Positions 1 through 6,537 of a stretch of 8,565 nt of DNA are shown here, one piece after another (position 1 is the first letter of the stretch; each line of letters opens with the position of its first letter). The notes beneath the pieces are model-generated. The model was not told the origin of the DNA, made no database searches, and was given only the letters and a program-made list of their open reading frames with translations. Location: positions 1 through 8,565 of the forward strand of contig JAUWFX010000074.1 of assembly GCA_030606765.1 (NCBI GenBank), given 5' to 3'. This DNA is from Dehalococcoidia bacterium. Its GTDB lineage: Bacteria; Chloroflexota; Dehalococcoidia; GIF9; AB-539-J10. The position numbers were made by a program, and so were the translations under genes.

Positions 1-124
1 AACGTGACCGGCGATGAGTATGTTGGCGGTCTGGTGGGAGTGAATTTCGGCACAGTCAGCAACTCGTATTCCAGCGGTAACGTGACCGGCGATGAGTATG
101 TTGGCGGTCTGGTGGGAGTGAATT
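1..124 (+). repeat. 46-bp identical direct repeat, 78-bp period
   Basis: Bases 1-46 and 79-124 are identical over 46 bases, a 78-bp (26-codon) period inside the GLUG-repeat gene. The identity covers the codons for NVTGDEYVGGLVGVN; the intervening spacer encodes the SNSYSSG segment. Such perfect nucleotide identity suggests recent in-frame duplication or gene conversion among repeat units. More units probably lie left of the window. Confidence 0.9.
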
Positions 125-351
125 GGGGGGGCACTGTTAGCAACTCCTTCTGGGATACCAAAACCAGCGGACAAGCTACTTCGGCTGGCGGGACAGGCAA
201 GACCACCGCGGAAATGCAGGACATTGCCACCTTCTTAGGGGCAGCGTGGGACATATGCACGGTCGCTCCCGGCGCGACCAACCCCGCCTACACCTGGAAT
301 ATCGTTCATGAGCAGACCTATCCCTTCCTGAGCTGGCAGTCCGTTGTTTAA
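1..351 (+). CDS. GLUG-repeat surface protein, C-terminal fragment
   Basis: This is the 3' end of a gene that begins left of the window; the frame is open at base 1 and stops with TAA at 349-351. The visible 116 residues contain two copies of a roughly 26-residue repeat with the core YVGGLVGVN and a T/V-SNS tail, which is the GLUG motif (named for G-L-[UV]-G). GLUG repeats usually stack into beta-helical rods in large secreted or cell-surface proteins, often adhesin-like. After the repeats comes a common closing module: SFWDTKTSGQATSAGGTGKT, then TAEMQ, WDI and a final YPFLSW. No sorting signal or transmembrane anchor is visible at the C-terminus. The nearest downstream gene is on the same strand but 253 bp away behind its own promoter, so the two are probably unrelated. 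Base composition is richer in G+C than the operon that follows. The family call is firm; the function is inferred from the family only. Confidence 0.85.
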   Translation, partial: NVTGDEYVGGLVGVNFGTVSNSYSSGNVTGDEYVGGLVGVNWGGTVSNSFWDTKTSGQATSAGGTGKTTAEMQDIATFLGAAWDICTVAPGATNPAYTWNIVHEQTYPFLSWQSVV

Positions 352-451
352 TACAACTAGAGCTTAAAATGTCTCTGCGTCCCATCACTGCCAGATCAAG
401 AAAGTCAGCCGAAGCAATCCCGGTGGGTAGAGCGGAGGAAGAAAAATAGAG

Positions 452-479
452 TTGACCCCTTTACCCTTTATATTATACT
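452..479 (+). promoter_or_regulatory. Predicted sigma70-type promoter for the oxidoreductase/fab operon
   Basis: A TTGACC box at 452-457 and a TATACT box at 474-479 are separated by 16 bp. Each matches the sigma70 consensus at five of six positions. The site lies about 125 bp upstream of the first operon start at 605, giving a leader of roughly 115-120 nt. It is the best promoter-like pair seen in the 253-bp gap. No operator was identified. This is a pattern match, not a mapped start. Confidence 0.5.
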
Positions 480-561
480 CTATGAACTAAGACTTCGGAA
501 AAACTAAGCTATTACGTGTTAGCAAGCCAGGAACACACGTTTTTATCGCATTTTCCCAAGG

Positions 562-586
562 ATTGAAGGCTTAGTGAGCCTTTGAT
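562..586 (+). promoter_or_regulatory. Leader hairpin before the first operon gene
   Basis: AAGGCT (566-571) and AGCCTT (577-582) form a perfect 6-bp stem with a 5-nt loop, extendable by a few A-T and G-U pairs outward. The hairpin ends about 20 nt before the ATG at 605, just upstream of a weak purine-rich stretch (AAAAGAG, 591-597) that would be the ribosome binding site. It could modulate translation or be incidental. There is no T-run, so it does not look like a terminator. Confidence 0.25.
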
Positions 587-604
587 TTTGAAAAGAGCCT
601 GACC

Positions 605-1990
605 ATGCATTACGATGTTCTAATTATCGGTGCGGGAATGTCTGGCCTCGCCGCTGGCATTAGGTTAGCCTACTACGGTAAAAGGGTCTGCATCGTCGAA
701 AAACATCATCGTGTTGGAGGACTGAACTCTTTTTACAACCTTGGGGGACATAAACTCGACGTCGGCCTTCATGCCATGACCAATTATGTTCCCAAAGGCG
801 TTAAATTAGCGCCATTGCCGAAGCTGCTGCGACAGCTTAAGCTAAAAGCTGAAGATTTTGCCCTCTGCCCGCAACGGATGTCAGTAATTAAATTTCCCGA
901 TAAAACCCTACGATTTAACAACGACTTCGACTTTTTTGTCCAAGAGGTGGTCGATAATTTTCCCGCGCAAGCTGACAACTTCCGAAAATTGCTCAAGACC
1001 ATTTTTGAATATGATGGACTGAACCTGTATGCCAAACCGATTTCGGCTCGTAAAGTTGTGAGTTCTATTATTTCCGACCCACTCCTCAGCGACATGATTT
1101 TTTGCCCGCTTATGTTTTACGGAAATGCTCAAGAGAATGACATGGAGTTCGCGCAGTTTGTTATCATGTTCAAGAGCATCTTTTGCGAAGGCTTTGCCCG
1201 ACCCCGAGCCGGGGCGCGCCAAATCCTCGATGTGCTGGTGAAAAAGTACAAGGCTTGCAGCGGTGAATTAAAGACGAGGTGCGCGGCAGCAAGTCTTAAA
1301 TGCGTTAATGGCAGGGTTGAATCAGTCTTGCTCGAAAACGGTGAAATCCTGACAGCCGATAGGATACTATCATCAGCCGGCTATGTTGAAACCATGAGGC
1401 TTTTGTCCGATTATGATTCCGCGAGTTTCAAGCACGATGTGGGTAAAATTTCATGTATGGAGTCTATTATGGTCTTAGATAAAGAAATTGCCAAAATGGG
1501 TTATAACACAACAATTGCCTTTTACAATAATTCAGATAGATTTGATTATCGCAGCCCTGATGAGCTAGTCGATGTTTCCAGTGGTGTCATTTGTTGTCCC
1601 AATAATTTTCAATTCGAAAATCCTTTGCCGAAGGGCATGATCAGGATAACCAATTTGGCTAATTTCGACCTCTGGAACAGACTGGGTGAAGAAGAGTACA
1701 AGGCCCAAAAAGCTGCCTGGCTGGAAACCACGCTCAAGGAGGTGGTGAAATTTGTACCTGATTTCCGCGATTCAATAATCTTTACCGATATCTTTACTCC
1801 GAAAACAATCCACAGATTCACCGGCCACATAAATGGTGCAGTCTACGGGACGCCAAATAAAATCAAAACGGGAAGGACTCATTTAGACAACCTATTTATC
1901 TGCGGCACAGACCAACGATTCCCAGGAATCGTTGGTGCAATGCTTAGTGGTATCTCGATGGCAAATCTTCACGTTCTACAGAAGATCTAA
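605..1990 (+). CDS. FAD-dependent oxidoreductase, phytoene desaturase/CRTISO/RetSat-like (paralog 1)
   Basis: A 461-residue flavoprotein of the amine-oxidase/CrtI superfamily. The N-terminal dinucleotide-binding fold begins at once: GAGMSG (9-14), Glu32 at the end of beta-2 for the ADP ribose, then RVGGLNS (36-42) and LDVGLHAM (51-58). The C-terminal part has [19 protein letters not shown] (398-416), typical of carotenoid isomerase and retinol-saturase relatives, and an FAD-contact segment LFICGTD with [10 protein letters not shown] (430-449). Length fits the family (about 450-500). These enzymes desaturate, isomerise or reduce C=C bonds in polyenes. No signal peptide is visible. It is the first gene of the operon; its stop overlaps a possible upstream start of the next gene. 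The next gene is a clear paralog. The neighbouring fatty-acid-type genes suggest an acyl or polyene chain as substrate rather than a carotenoid, but that is inference. The start follows from ATG sitting right before YDVLIIG. Confidence 0.82.
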   Translation: MHYDVLIIGAGMSGLAAGIRLAYYGKRVCIVEKHHRVGGLNSFYNLGGHKLDVGLHAMTNYVPKGVKLAPLPKLLRQLKLKAEDFALCPQRMSVIKFPDKTLRFNNDFDFFVQEVVDNFPAQADNFRKLLKTIFEYDGLNLYAKPISARKVVSSIISDPLLSDMIFCPLMFYGNAQENDMEFAQFVIMFKSIFCEGFARPRAGARQILDVLVKKYKACSGELKTRCAAASLKCVNGRVESVLLENGEILTADRILSSAGYVETMRLLSDYDSASFKHDVGKISCMESIMVLDKEIAKMGYNTTIAFYNNSDRFDYRSPDELVDVSSGVICCPNNFQFENPLPKGMIRITNLANFDLWNRLGEEEYKAQKAAWLETTLKEVVKFVPDFRDSIIFTDIFTPKTIHRFTGHINGAVYGTPNKIKTGRTHLDNLFICGTDQRFPGIVGAMLSGISMANLHVLQKI

Positions 1991-2007
1991 TGAAAGGAAC
2001 CGAATCG

Positions 2008-2013
2008 AAAGGA
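2008..2013 (+). promoter_or_regulatory. Ribosome binding site favouring the start at 2020
   Basis: AAAGGA lies 6 nt upstream of the ATG at 2020. The alternative in-frame ATG at 1990, which overlaps the previous stop as TAATG, has only a poor AGAAGA upstream. This favours 2020, but translational coupling from 1990 remains possible. Confidence 0.5.
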
Positions 2014-2019
2014 AAATCT

Positions 2020-3456
2020 ATGAGCCACGATTGGTGGAAAGATACAAGGTCAGAATACGATGTCATAGTCATTGGAAGTGGACTGGCGGGATTAACATGT
2101 GCCAATATGCTAGCCAGAGGAGGACATTCAGTTTTACTTCTTGAGCAGCACTACAACCTTGGCGGATTGGCTACCTGGTTCAAAAGAAGGGGACATATCT
2201 TTGATATCGCCTTACATGGATTTCCGGTTGGTATGATTAAAACCTGCCGTAAATACTGGACTCCTGAAATTGCTGACATGATCGTTCAACTTAAGGGGAT
2301 CAGGTTTGACAACCCCCAGTTCTCCTTTACCACAACTTATGACCGAGAGGATTTCATACGTATCTTGCAGGAGCGATTCAAAATACCCCGAGAGAATATT
2401 GAAAACTTTTTCAACACAGCGAGAAATATGAATTTCTATGATGACCAAAGCATGACCACAAGAGAATTTTTCAAAAAATTCTTTCCTCGCCATGATGATG
2501 TTGTCCGCATGTTAATGGAACCAATTGCCTATGCCAACGGGTCAACCCTAGACGATCCCGCGATAAGCTACGGAATTGTGTTTTCTAACTTCATGAGCAA
2601 AGGCGTTTATACTGTGCGAGGTGGGACAGACCAGTTTATCGGAAAAATGCGGGAGGAGCTTCTAAAAAACGGCGTTGCTATTCGGACCAAGTGCCTGGTG
2701 GAAAAAATTGTGATCGAGGAAGGGAAGACAGAATCAAAAAAAACTGCCGGAGTAATAGCAAATGGAAAAAGGATCAAGAGTAAGGCTATTGTCTCCAATG
2801 GTAATTTGTTATCAACCATCCACAAACTGGTCGGAGATGAGAATTTTTCTGAAAGTTGCATTGAAGAGGCCAAAAGGGTGCGCCTCAATAACAGCACTTG
2901 CCAGGTCTATATCGGCATCAAAAAAGGCGAGGAGATTGACTATATAGGGGATTTGCTTTTTACCTCAGAGGCCGAGAAATTCGATTCCGGAGAACTTCGC
3001 AACAAAAATACTACCAGCCGGGCCTTCTCAATCTATTATCCCCAAACCCGGCCAGGCTCTAATATGTACTCCATTGTTGCCTGCTATAATGCCAATTATG
3101 ACGACTGGGCAAATTTGTCTGAAGAAGAATACCGGGCTTCTAAGGAAGAATTGATTCAACGGACGCTTGATGCTTTGGAGAAATATGTTCCTAAGATTCG
3201 GGATAAGGTAGACCACTTGGAAGCTTCTACTCCAAAGACATTTCAAAGGTATACGCTCCATTTAAATGGTGCCTCTTTTGGCACCAAATTTGAAGGGTTA
3301 AAAGTCAGTATGGGGCTTCCTAAAGAGATAGCGGGACTTTTCCATACTGGCTCTGTGGGGATTATTATGTCTGGCTGGCTAGGCACAGCTAATTACGGAG
3401 TAATTGTCGCCCACGATGTAGACAAATTTCTCTCAGCAGGTGCAAGAAATGCATGA
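2020..3456 (+). CDS. FAD-dependent oxidoreductase, phytoene desaturase/CRTISO/RetSat-like (paralog 2)
   Basis: Second flavoprotein of the CrtI/CRTISO type, 478 residues from the ATG at 2020 (488 if started at 1990). The FAD fold shows GSGLAG (19-24), Glu42, LGGLATW (47-53) and FDIALHG (61-67). Near the C-terminus, [19 protein letters not shown] (404-422) lines up with the same element in the upstream gene, as does the preceding EEEYRASK stretch, so the two are paralogs. They differ in the final FAD-contact segment: here it reads [16 protein letters not shown] rather than the PG-containing form of paralog 1, so cofactor or substrate contacts may differ. The gene overlaps the downstream FabG gene by 8 bp, implying coupled translation. 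Adjacent paralogous pairs of this family often act in sequence or as partners. The exact reaction (desaturation, cis-trans isomerisation or saturation) is not readable from sequence. Confidence 0.82.
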   Translation: MSHDWWKDTRSEYDVIVIGSGLAGLTCANMLARGGHSVLLLEQHYNLGGLATWFKRRGHIFDIALHGFPVGMIKTCRKYWTPEIADMIVQLKGIRFDNPQFSFTTTYDREDFIRILQERFKIPRENIENFFNTARNMNFYDDQSMTTREFFKKFFPRHDDVVRMLMEPIAYANGSTLDDPAISYGIVFSNFMSKGVYTVRGGTDQFIGKMREELLKNGVAIRTKCLVEKIVIEEGKTESKKTAGVIANGKRIKSKAIVSNGNLLSTIHKLVGDENFSESCIEEAKRVRLNNSTCQVYIGIKKGEEIDYIGDLLFTSEAEKFDSGELRNKNTTSRAFSIYYPQTRPGSNMYSIVACYNANYDDWANLSEEEYRASKEELIQRTLDALEKYVPKIRDKVDHLEASTPKTFQRYTLHLNGASFGTKFEGLKVSMGLPKEIAGLFHTGSVGIIMSGWLGTANYGVIVAHDVDKFLSAGARNA

Positions 3457-4189
3457 TTTTAAAGGACAGACTGCTATCGTTACTGGTGGAACCAGGGGGA
3501 TAGGCAAAGCCATTGCCGAGGGTTTCTTGAAGGCAGGTGCTAAAGTTATTGTCACTTATTTGACAAATGAAGCTGTGGCGGCACAATTTAAACAAGACAA
3601 CAGCCAGTTTGCCAAAAACATTGATATCCAAAAGCTTGATGTGACCAAGTATGAAGAGGTGGAAAGGTTCTTCAAATACATAGACACGAAATATGGGGGC
3701 CTTGAAGTCCTGGTGAACAACGCCGGTATCCGAAAGGACTCCGTCCTGGCGATGATGAAAGAATCGGACTGGCATGATGTGATGAACGTCAATCTCGCTG
3801 GAATCTTCTACATGTGCAAATTTGCTGTTATGAGCCTAATGCGCAAACGATATGGACGGATTATCAACATAAGCTCGGTGATGGAAAGATACGGTTTTGA
3901 AGGTCAGGCAAACTATGCGGCTTCAAAGGCAGGCCTGAGTGCATTGACCAAATCATTGTCCAAGGAAGTCGCGACACGAGGCATTACAGTTAATTGTGTC
4001 TCACCGGGATTTATTGCCACCGAATTGATCCAAGACCTTCCTGACAAATTGCGTGAAGCCTACCTGGCCAAGATTCCCCTAAAGAGATTCGGAAGTACTG
4101 AAGAAGTGGCCGCTTGCGTTCTTTTCTTGGCTTCCAAAGAAGCGTCCTATGTTACCGGTTCTACTCTTGAGGTGACTGGAGGATTCTGA
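3449..4189 (+). CDS. fabG: 3-oxoacyl-ACP reductase (FabG, SDR family)
   Basis: A 246-residue classical short-chain dehydrogenase, the length usual for FabG. Visible features are the nucleotide-binding TGGTRGIG (12-19), NNAG (90-93), and the tetrad Asn115, Ser143, Tyr156 and Lys160 in a YAASK context, followed by [10 protein letters not shown] (184-193) and a C-terminal VTGGF. FabG uses NADPH to reduce 3-oxoacyl-ACP to 3-hydroxyacyl-ACP in type II fatty-acid synthesis; relatives serve polyketide and polyene pathways. The ATG at 3449 is chosen because an AGCAGG-like site precedes it by 8 nt; a GTG at 3440 would add three residues. It overlaps the preceding gene by 8 bp and the dehydratase gene begins one base after its stop. 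Given that context, it is probably a pathway-dedicated copy, though it could be the housekeeping one. Confidence 0.88.
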   Translation: MHDFKGQTAIVTGGTRGIGKAIAEGFLKAGAKVIVTYLTNEAVAAQFKQDNSQFAKNIDIQKLDVTKYEEVERFFKYIDTKYGGLEVLVNNAGIRKDSVLAMMKESDWHDVMNVNLAGIFYMCKFAVMSLMRKRYGRIINISSVMERYGFEGQANYAASKAGLSALTKSLSKEVATRGITVNCVSPGFIATELIQDLPDKLREAYLAKIPLKRFGSTEEVAACVLFLASKEASYVTGSTLEVTGGF

Positions 4190-4190
4190 G

Positions 4191-4616
4191 ATGGAGGAGA
4201 TTCTAAATGCCATACCCCATCGTCCACCGTTTTTGTTTGTCGATAGGATCGTAGAAGTAAGCGGAACAAAAATCAAAACAACGAAAGAGATAAGACCCGA
4301 TGAGCCAGTCTTCGAAGGACATTATCCCGGACAACCCATCATGCCCGGGGCGCTTATCTGTGAATCCATTTTTCAAACAGGCGCAATTCTGCTCTCCAAG
4401 ATGATGGGCGGCATCAGTGAAGGCGTTCCTGTTTTGACCCGAATTAATAACGCCAAGTTCAAAAGCATTGTTAAGCCCGGCAGCATCTTAGATATTGAAG
4501 CGGAACTCGTGGAAAAAGTCAGTAATGCCTATTTCATGAAGGGCAAGGCCTCAGTTGGCGGCAAGACATCGGTTACAGTCGAGTTTACCGTCACCCTGGC
4601 TAAAGAGGCATCCTGA
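4191..4616 (+). CDS. fabZ: 3-hydroxyacyl-ACP dehydratase (FabZ-like)
   Basis: A 141-residue hot-dog-fold dehydratase. It opens with the FabZ signature PHRPPFLFVDRI (9-20), then has the catalytic histidine in GHYPGQPIMPG (His44) and the catalytic acid in the next helix (Glu58 in ICES). FKSIVKPGS (90-98) matches the substrate-tunnel strand of FabZ. It removes water from 3-hydroxyacyl-ACP to give trans-2-enoyl-ACP. The pattern fits FabZ better than FabA. A GGAGG at 4178-4182 sits 8 nt before the ATG, and only one base separates it from the fabG stop. Together with the flanking reductases it completes a keto-reduction, dehydration and enoyl-reduction set. Confidence 0.88.
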   Translation: MEEILNAIPHRPPFLFVDRIVEVSGTKIKTTKEIRPDEPVFEGHYPGQPIMPGALICESIFQTGAILLSKMMGGISEGVPVLTRINNAKFKSIVKPGSILDIEAELVEKVSNAYFMKGKASVGGKTSVTVEFTVTLAKEAS

Positions 4617-4654
4617 CATGACATATAACCGGGAGGTATAATAAGGGGCATTAT
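4617..4654 (+). promoter_or_regulatory. 38-bp gap with two Shine-Dalgarno-like sites
   Basis: This is the longest spacing in the operon. It holds GGGAGG (4631-4636) and AAGGGG (4643-4648). The second is 6 nt from the ATG at 4655 and is the likely binding site. No promoter or terminator is seen, so transcription probably reads through. Confidence 0.45.
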
Positions 4655-5455
4655 ATGGATTTCTTAGATATTGCGAATAAGACCTTTCTTGTTTTTGGGG
4701 TGGCTAACAAGAAGAGCATCGCCTTCTCCGTTGGAGAGGTTCTTTCCGAGGCAAAAGCACATGTAATCTATAGTGTTCAATCAGCGGCAAGAAAAGAGAG
4801 TGTTTCCAAAATCCTTCCTGGTGCTGATATCTTCGTGTGTGATGTCGAACGGGAACATGAAATTAAGAAACTTGCTGAAGACGTTTCCAAAAAGTATCCC
4901 AAAATTCACGGTGTCGTTCATTCCATAGCTTTTGCCAATTATGAAGAGGGACTTAAGCCATTTCACGAAACAAAAAAGAAAGACTTCCTGCAGTCAATTG
5001 ACATCTCTTGCTATTCCTTAATCGCCATTGCTAATGCGTTTAAAGACCTCCTGGATGTGAAAGCATCTGTAGTCACCATATCCATCTCAACCACCAAGAT
5101 GGCAGCCGAACCCTATGGTTTTATGGCCCCGGTAAAAGCTGCTCTGGACTCAACCCTGTGCTTCTTAGCTAAATCCTTCAGTTCTTTTTCCCAAATCCGA
5201 TTTAATTCCGTGAACGCCGGACTGTTAAAAACCTCGGCATCCGCAGGGATACCAGGATATTTGGATTATTATCTCTTTGCGGAACAATTAACCTTGCGCA
5301 AAAAAGCTCTGACCACCAAAGAGGTAGCCAACACGGTGGCGTTTCTCCTAAGCGAGCGGTCCAGTGGTATTAATGCCCAGGGCATCGTTGTAGATGCTGG
5401 AATGTCGGTCAACTACTTTGATAAAGATATTATTAAGAAGGCAACAAGGTTTTAG
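4655..5455 (+). CDS. fabI: Enoyl-ACP reductase-like SDR (FabI-type)
   Basis: A 266-residue divergent SDR that follows FabI throughout. It has the FabI-style nucleotide loop [10 protein letters not shown] (15-24), CDVE (62-65), VHSIAFA (88-94), and the active-site spacing Tyr-X6-Lys as Tyr154 and Lys161. Then come [13 protein letters not shown] (187-199), matching SAGPI...AASGI of FabI, and a C-terminal VVDAGMSVN. FabI reduces trans-2-enoyl-ACP with NAD(P)H, the last step of each elongation cycle. Unusually, the residue ten before the catalytic tyrosine, a second tyrosine in E. coli FabI (Tyr146), is Ile144 here within [10 protein letters not shown]. That hints at an altered active site and so at a non-standard substrate or activity. 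It is separated by 38 bp from the dehydratase and 7 bp from the transferase. The family is secure, while housekeeping versus specialised role is open. Confidence 0.82.
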   Translation: MDFLDIANKTFLVFGVANKKSIAFSVGEVLSEAKAHVIYSVQSAARKESVSKILPGADIFVCDVEREHEIKKLAEDVSKKYPKIHGVVHSIAFANYEEGLKPFHETKKKDFLQSIDISCYSLIAIANAFKDLLDVKASVVTISISTTKMAAEPYGFMAPVKAALDSTLCFLAKSFSSFSQIRFNSVNAGLLKTSASAGIPGYLDYYLFAEQLTLRKKALTTKEVANTVAFLLSERSSGINAQGIVVDAGMSVNYFDKDIIKKATRF

Positions 5456-5462
5456 TAAGCCC

Positions 5463-6038
5463 ATGACTTTATTTCCTGTAGTCATGCCAGTTATCGAAGT
5501 GGGACATAAACCCCGAGGGAAAGAAAAGGTAGCTCATCTAAGCCAAAGTGCTCGAGAGGCGCTAAAACTGAGTGCCGAAAAAAGCGGAGTGAGACTCGGA
5601 GAACTGCTCACGGACGAAAAGGGCGCCCCATGCCCAGTTTCGGGCAATTATTGGTCTCTCTCCCATAAACCTAAGTACGTGGCGGCGGTGGTTAGCAAAG
5701 ATAAGGTCGGGATCGATATTGAAGAAATGAAGCCCCGGGCTGAATCGCTCTTTGCTCATATGGCGAGTGACGAGGAATGGGAGCTAAAGGAAAAGTCCTG
5801 GGATACCTTTTTTCGCTATTGGACGGCGAAAGAAGCCGCTCTGAAGGTTATCGGAATTGGCATAAGCGGATTAAAGACCTGTCGGGTAATCTCAGTCCCT
5901 GATGAGAATCATATTGTTTTGGACTATAAGGGGCAATTTTTTCTGGTGGAGCAACTACGATACAAGAACCACATTGTTTCCGTCCTCAAAGACGACAACG
6001 AAATTGACTGGATAATTCTGGAAGACTTTAAACCCTGA
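5463..6038 (+). CDS. 4'-phosphopantetheinyl transferase (Sfp-type)
   Basis: A 191-residue member of the 4'-phosphopantetheinyl transferase superfamily, which moves the phosphopantetheine arm of coenzyme A onto a serine of acyl or peptidyl carrier proteins. Visible signatures are SLSH (65-68), VGIDIEEMKPR (82-92) with the metal-binding Asp85 and Glu87, and RYWTAKEAALKVIGIGI (118-134) with Lys123 and Glu124 of the W-x-x-K-E-A motif. Size and layout fit small Sfp-like enzymes rather than AcpS. The ATG at 5463 is preferred because it leaves a 7-bp gap after the previous stop. An ATG at 5394 would overlap that gene by 62 bp and add 23 residues lacking family features. No strong ribosome binding site is visible; the nearest AAGG is 13 nt away, so coupling to the upstream gene is likely. 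No carrier protein is encoded in the window; its target must lie elsewhere. Confidence 0.82.
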   Translation: MTLFPVVMPVIEVGHKPRGKEKVAHLSQSAREALKLSAEKSGVRLGELLTDEKGAPCPVSGNYWSLSHKPKYVAAVVSKDKVGIDIEEMKPRAESLFAHMASDEEWELKEKSWDTFFRYWTAKEAALKVIGIGISGLKTCRVISVPDENHIVLDYKGQFFLVEQLRYKNHIVSVLKDDNEIDWIILEDFKP

Positions 6039-6118
6039 GCTCTAGAGCCTAAACAAATTCAAAAGCCCAATTCAAAGTAGTAGGTCATTAGATATTTTTA
6101 GTATTTCGAACTTTATAT

Positions 6119-6435
6119 TTAGGATTTAACTGCGCAGTATCTCTCAGGGTACAGTTTCGCCTGATGTATAAAAGCCTCTATCCTCATCTTTGTATTGGTC
6201 TGCTGTAGACCATCATATATCATGTTGAGCACAGGAATGCAGCTATGCTCTTTTTGTATTTCTGCTTTTACTGAGCAGCTTGTCCACTTTACGGACCGTA
6301 TCGGAGAGAAAGTGATCCCTAGAGGATTACCCAATCGCGGATGTGGTTGCCATAGTAAGGAAATCGTGGTTGATTTTGCCCCCATCTTATATAATTTTTC
6401 GCAACTATCCCTTAAAGGCAAGTAATGACGAAATT
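6119..6435 (-). pseudogene. Decayed, interrupted copy of the 3' end of the adjacent dehydratase-activase gene
   Basis: On the minus strand, 6134-6262 encodes 43 residues matching 34 of 43 at the C-terminus of the neighbouring gene (its bases 6547-6675). Both share IPVLNMIYDGL, RIEAFIHQAKLY and ERY. Nucleotide identity over the block is about four-fifths, and the differences are mostly transitions. The copy has its own stop at 6119-6121. A second block, 6409-6435, matches the neighbour at 6700-6729 in 24 of 27 aligned bases with one 3-base gap; its frame differs from the first block and carries a TAA. Between the blocks lie 146 bp here against 24 bp in the intact gene, so about 122 bp of unrelated sequence is present. 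Different frames, an internal stop and no plausible start or ribosome binding site make this a remnant. It was probably left by a tandem duplication or by loss of most of a second paralog. Confidence 0.75.
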
Positions 6436-6467
6436 CTATTTGGTATTTCACCAGCGGCTGGAGTTAA

Positions 6468-6489
6468 ACCTTGCCCACCATGACAAGGT
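6468..6489 (-). terminator. Weak hairpin downstream of the minus-strand gene
   Basis: ACCTTG (6468-6473) and CAAGGT (6484-6489) form a 6-bp stem with a 10-nt loop, 48 bp past the stop of the minus-strand gene. Only a short TTAA follows on the minus strand, not a T-run. It may help end transcription but is a poor intrinsic terminator. Confidence 0.2.
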
Positions 6490-6537
6490 GAACTTTATAC
6501 AAATTCGGAATGTCAGCTTCCACAAAGTGCTAGTTTA

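Larger units (their letters stand above)
6039..6537. other. Convergent intergenic region
   Basis: About 500 bp between the operon end and the stop of the minus-strand gene. Bases 6039-6118 are AT-rich with nothing recognisable beyond a perfect 10-bp palindrome, GCTCTAGAGC at 6039-6048. Bases 6119-6435 hold the degenerate copy described separately. Bases 6436-6537 contain a weak hairpin and otherwise nothing identified. No RNA gene, intact coding sequence or canonical terminator with a T-run was seen. Confidence 0.6.

Noticed and set aside
1..124. Possible CRISPR-like repeat
   Set aside because: Only two units are present, the period is 78 bp and in frame, and both encode GLUG motifs; this is a coding repeat.
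438..480. Possible end of a mobile element (GAGTTGACCCCTTTA-like sequence)
   Set aside because: I had a vague memory of similar strings near transposon remnants, but no paired inverted end or transposase is visible, so only the promoter reading is kept.
784..1222. Two open frames on the minus strand inside the first FAD oxidoreductase gene
   Set aside because: They lie wholly opposite a gene with clear family motifs, resemble no known domain, and have no operon context.
3389..3792. Minus-strand open frames opposite the FabG gene
   Set aside because: They mirror a well-supported SDR coding sequence and show no recognisable protein features.
605..6038. Carotenoid biosynthesis cluster
   Set aside because: No phytoene synthase, cyclase or prenyl transferase is present, and the other four genes are fatty-acid-type; the CrtI-like fold alone does not imply carotenoids.
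6039..6048. Palindrome GCTCTAGAGC just past the operon as a terminator
   Set aside because: It leaves no room for a loop and no T-run follows.
6195..6425. Plus-strand 76-codon open frame in the convergent region
   Set aside because: It runs opposite the decayed activase copy, has no ribosome binding site and its sequence has no recognisable domain.
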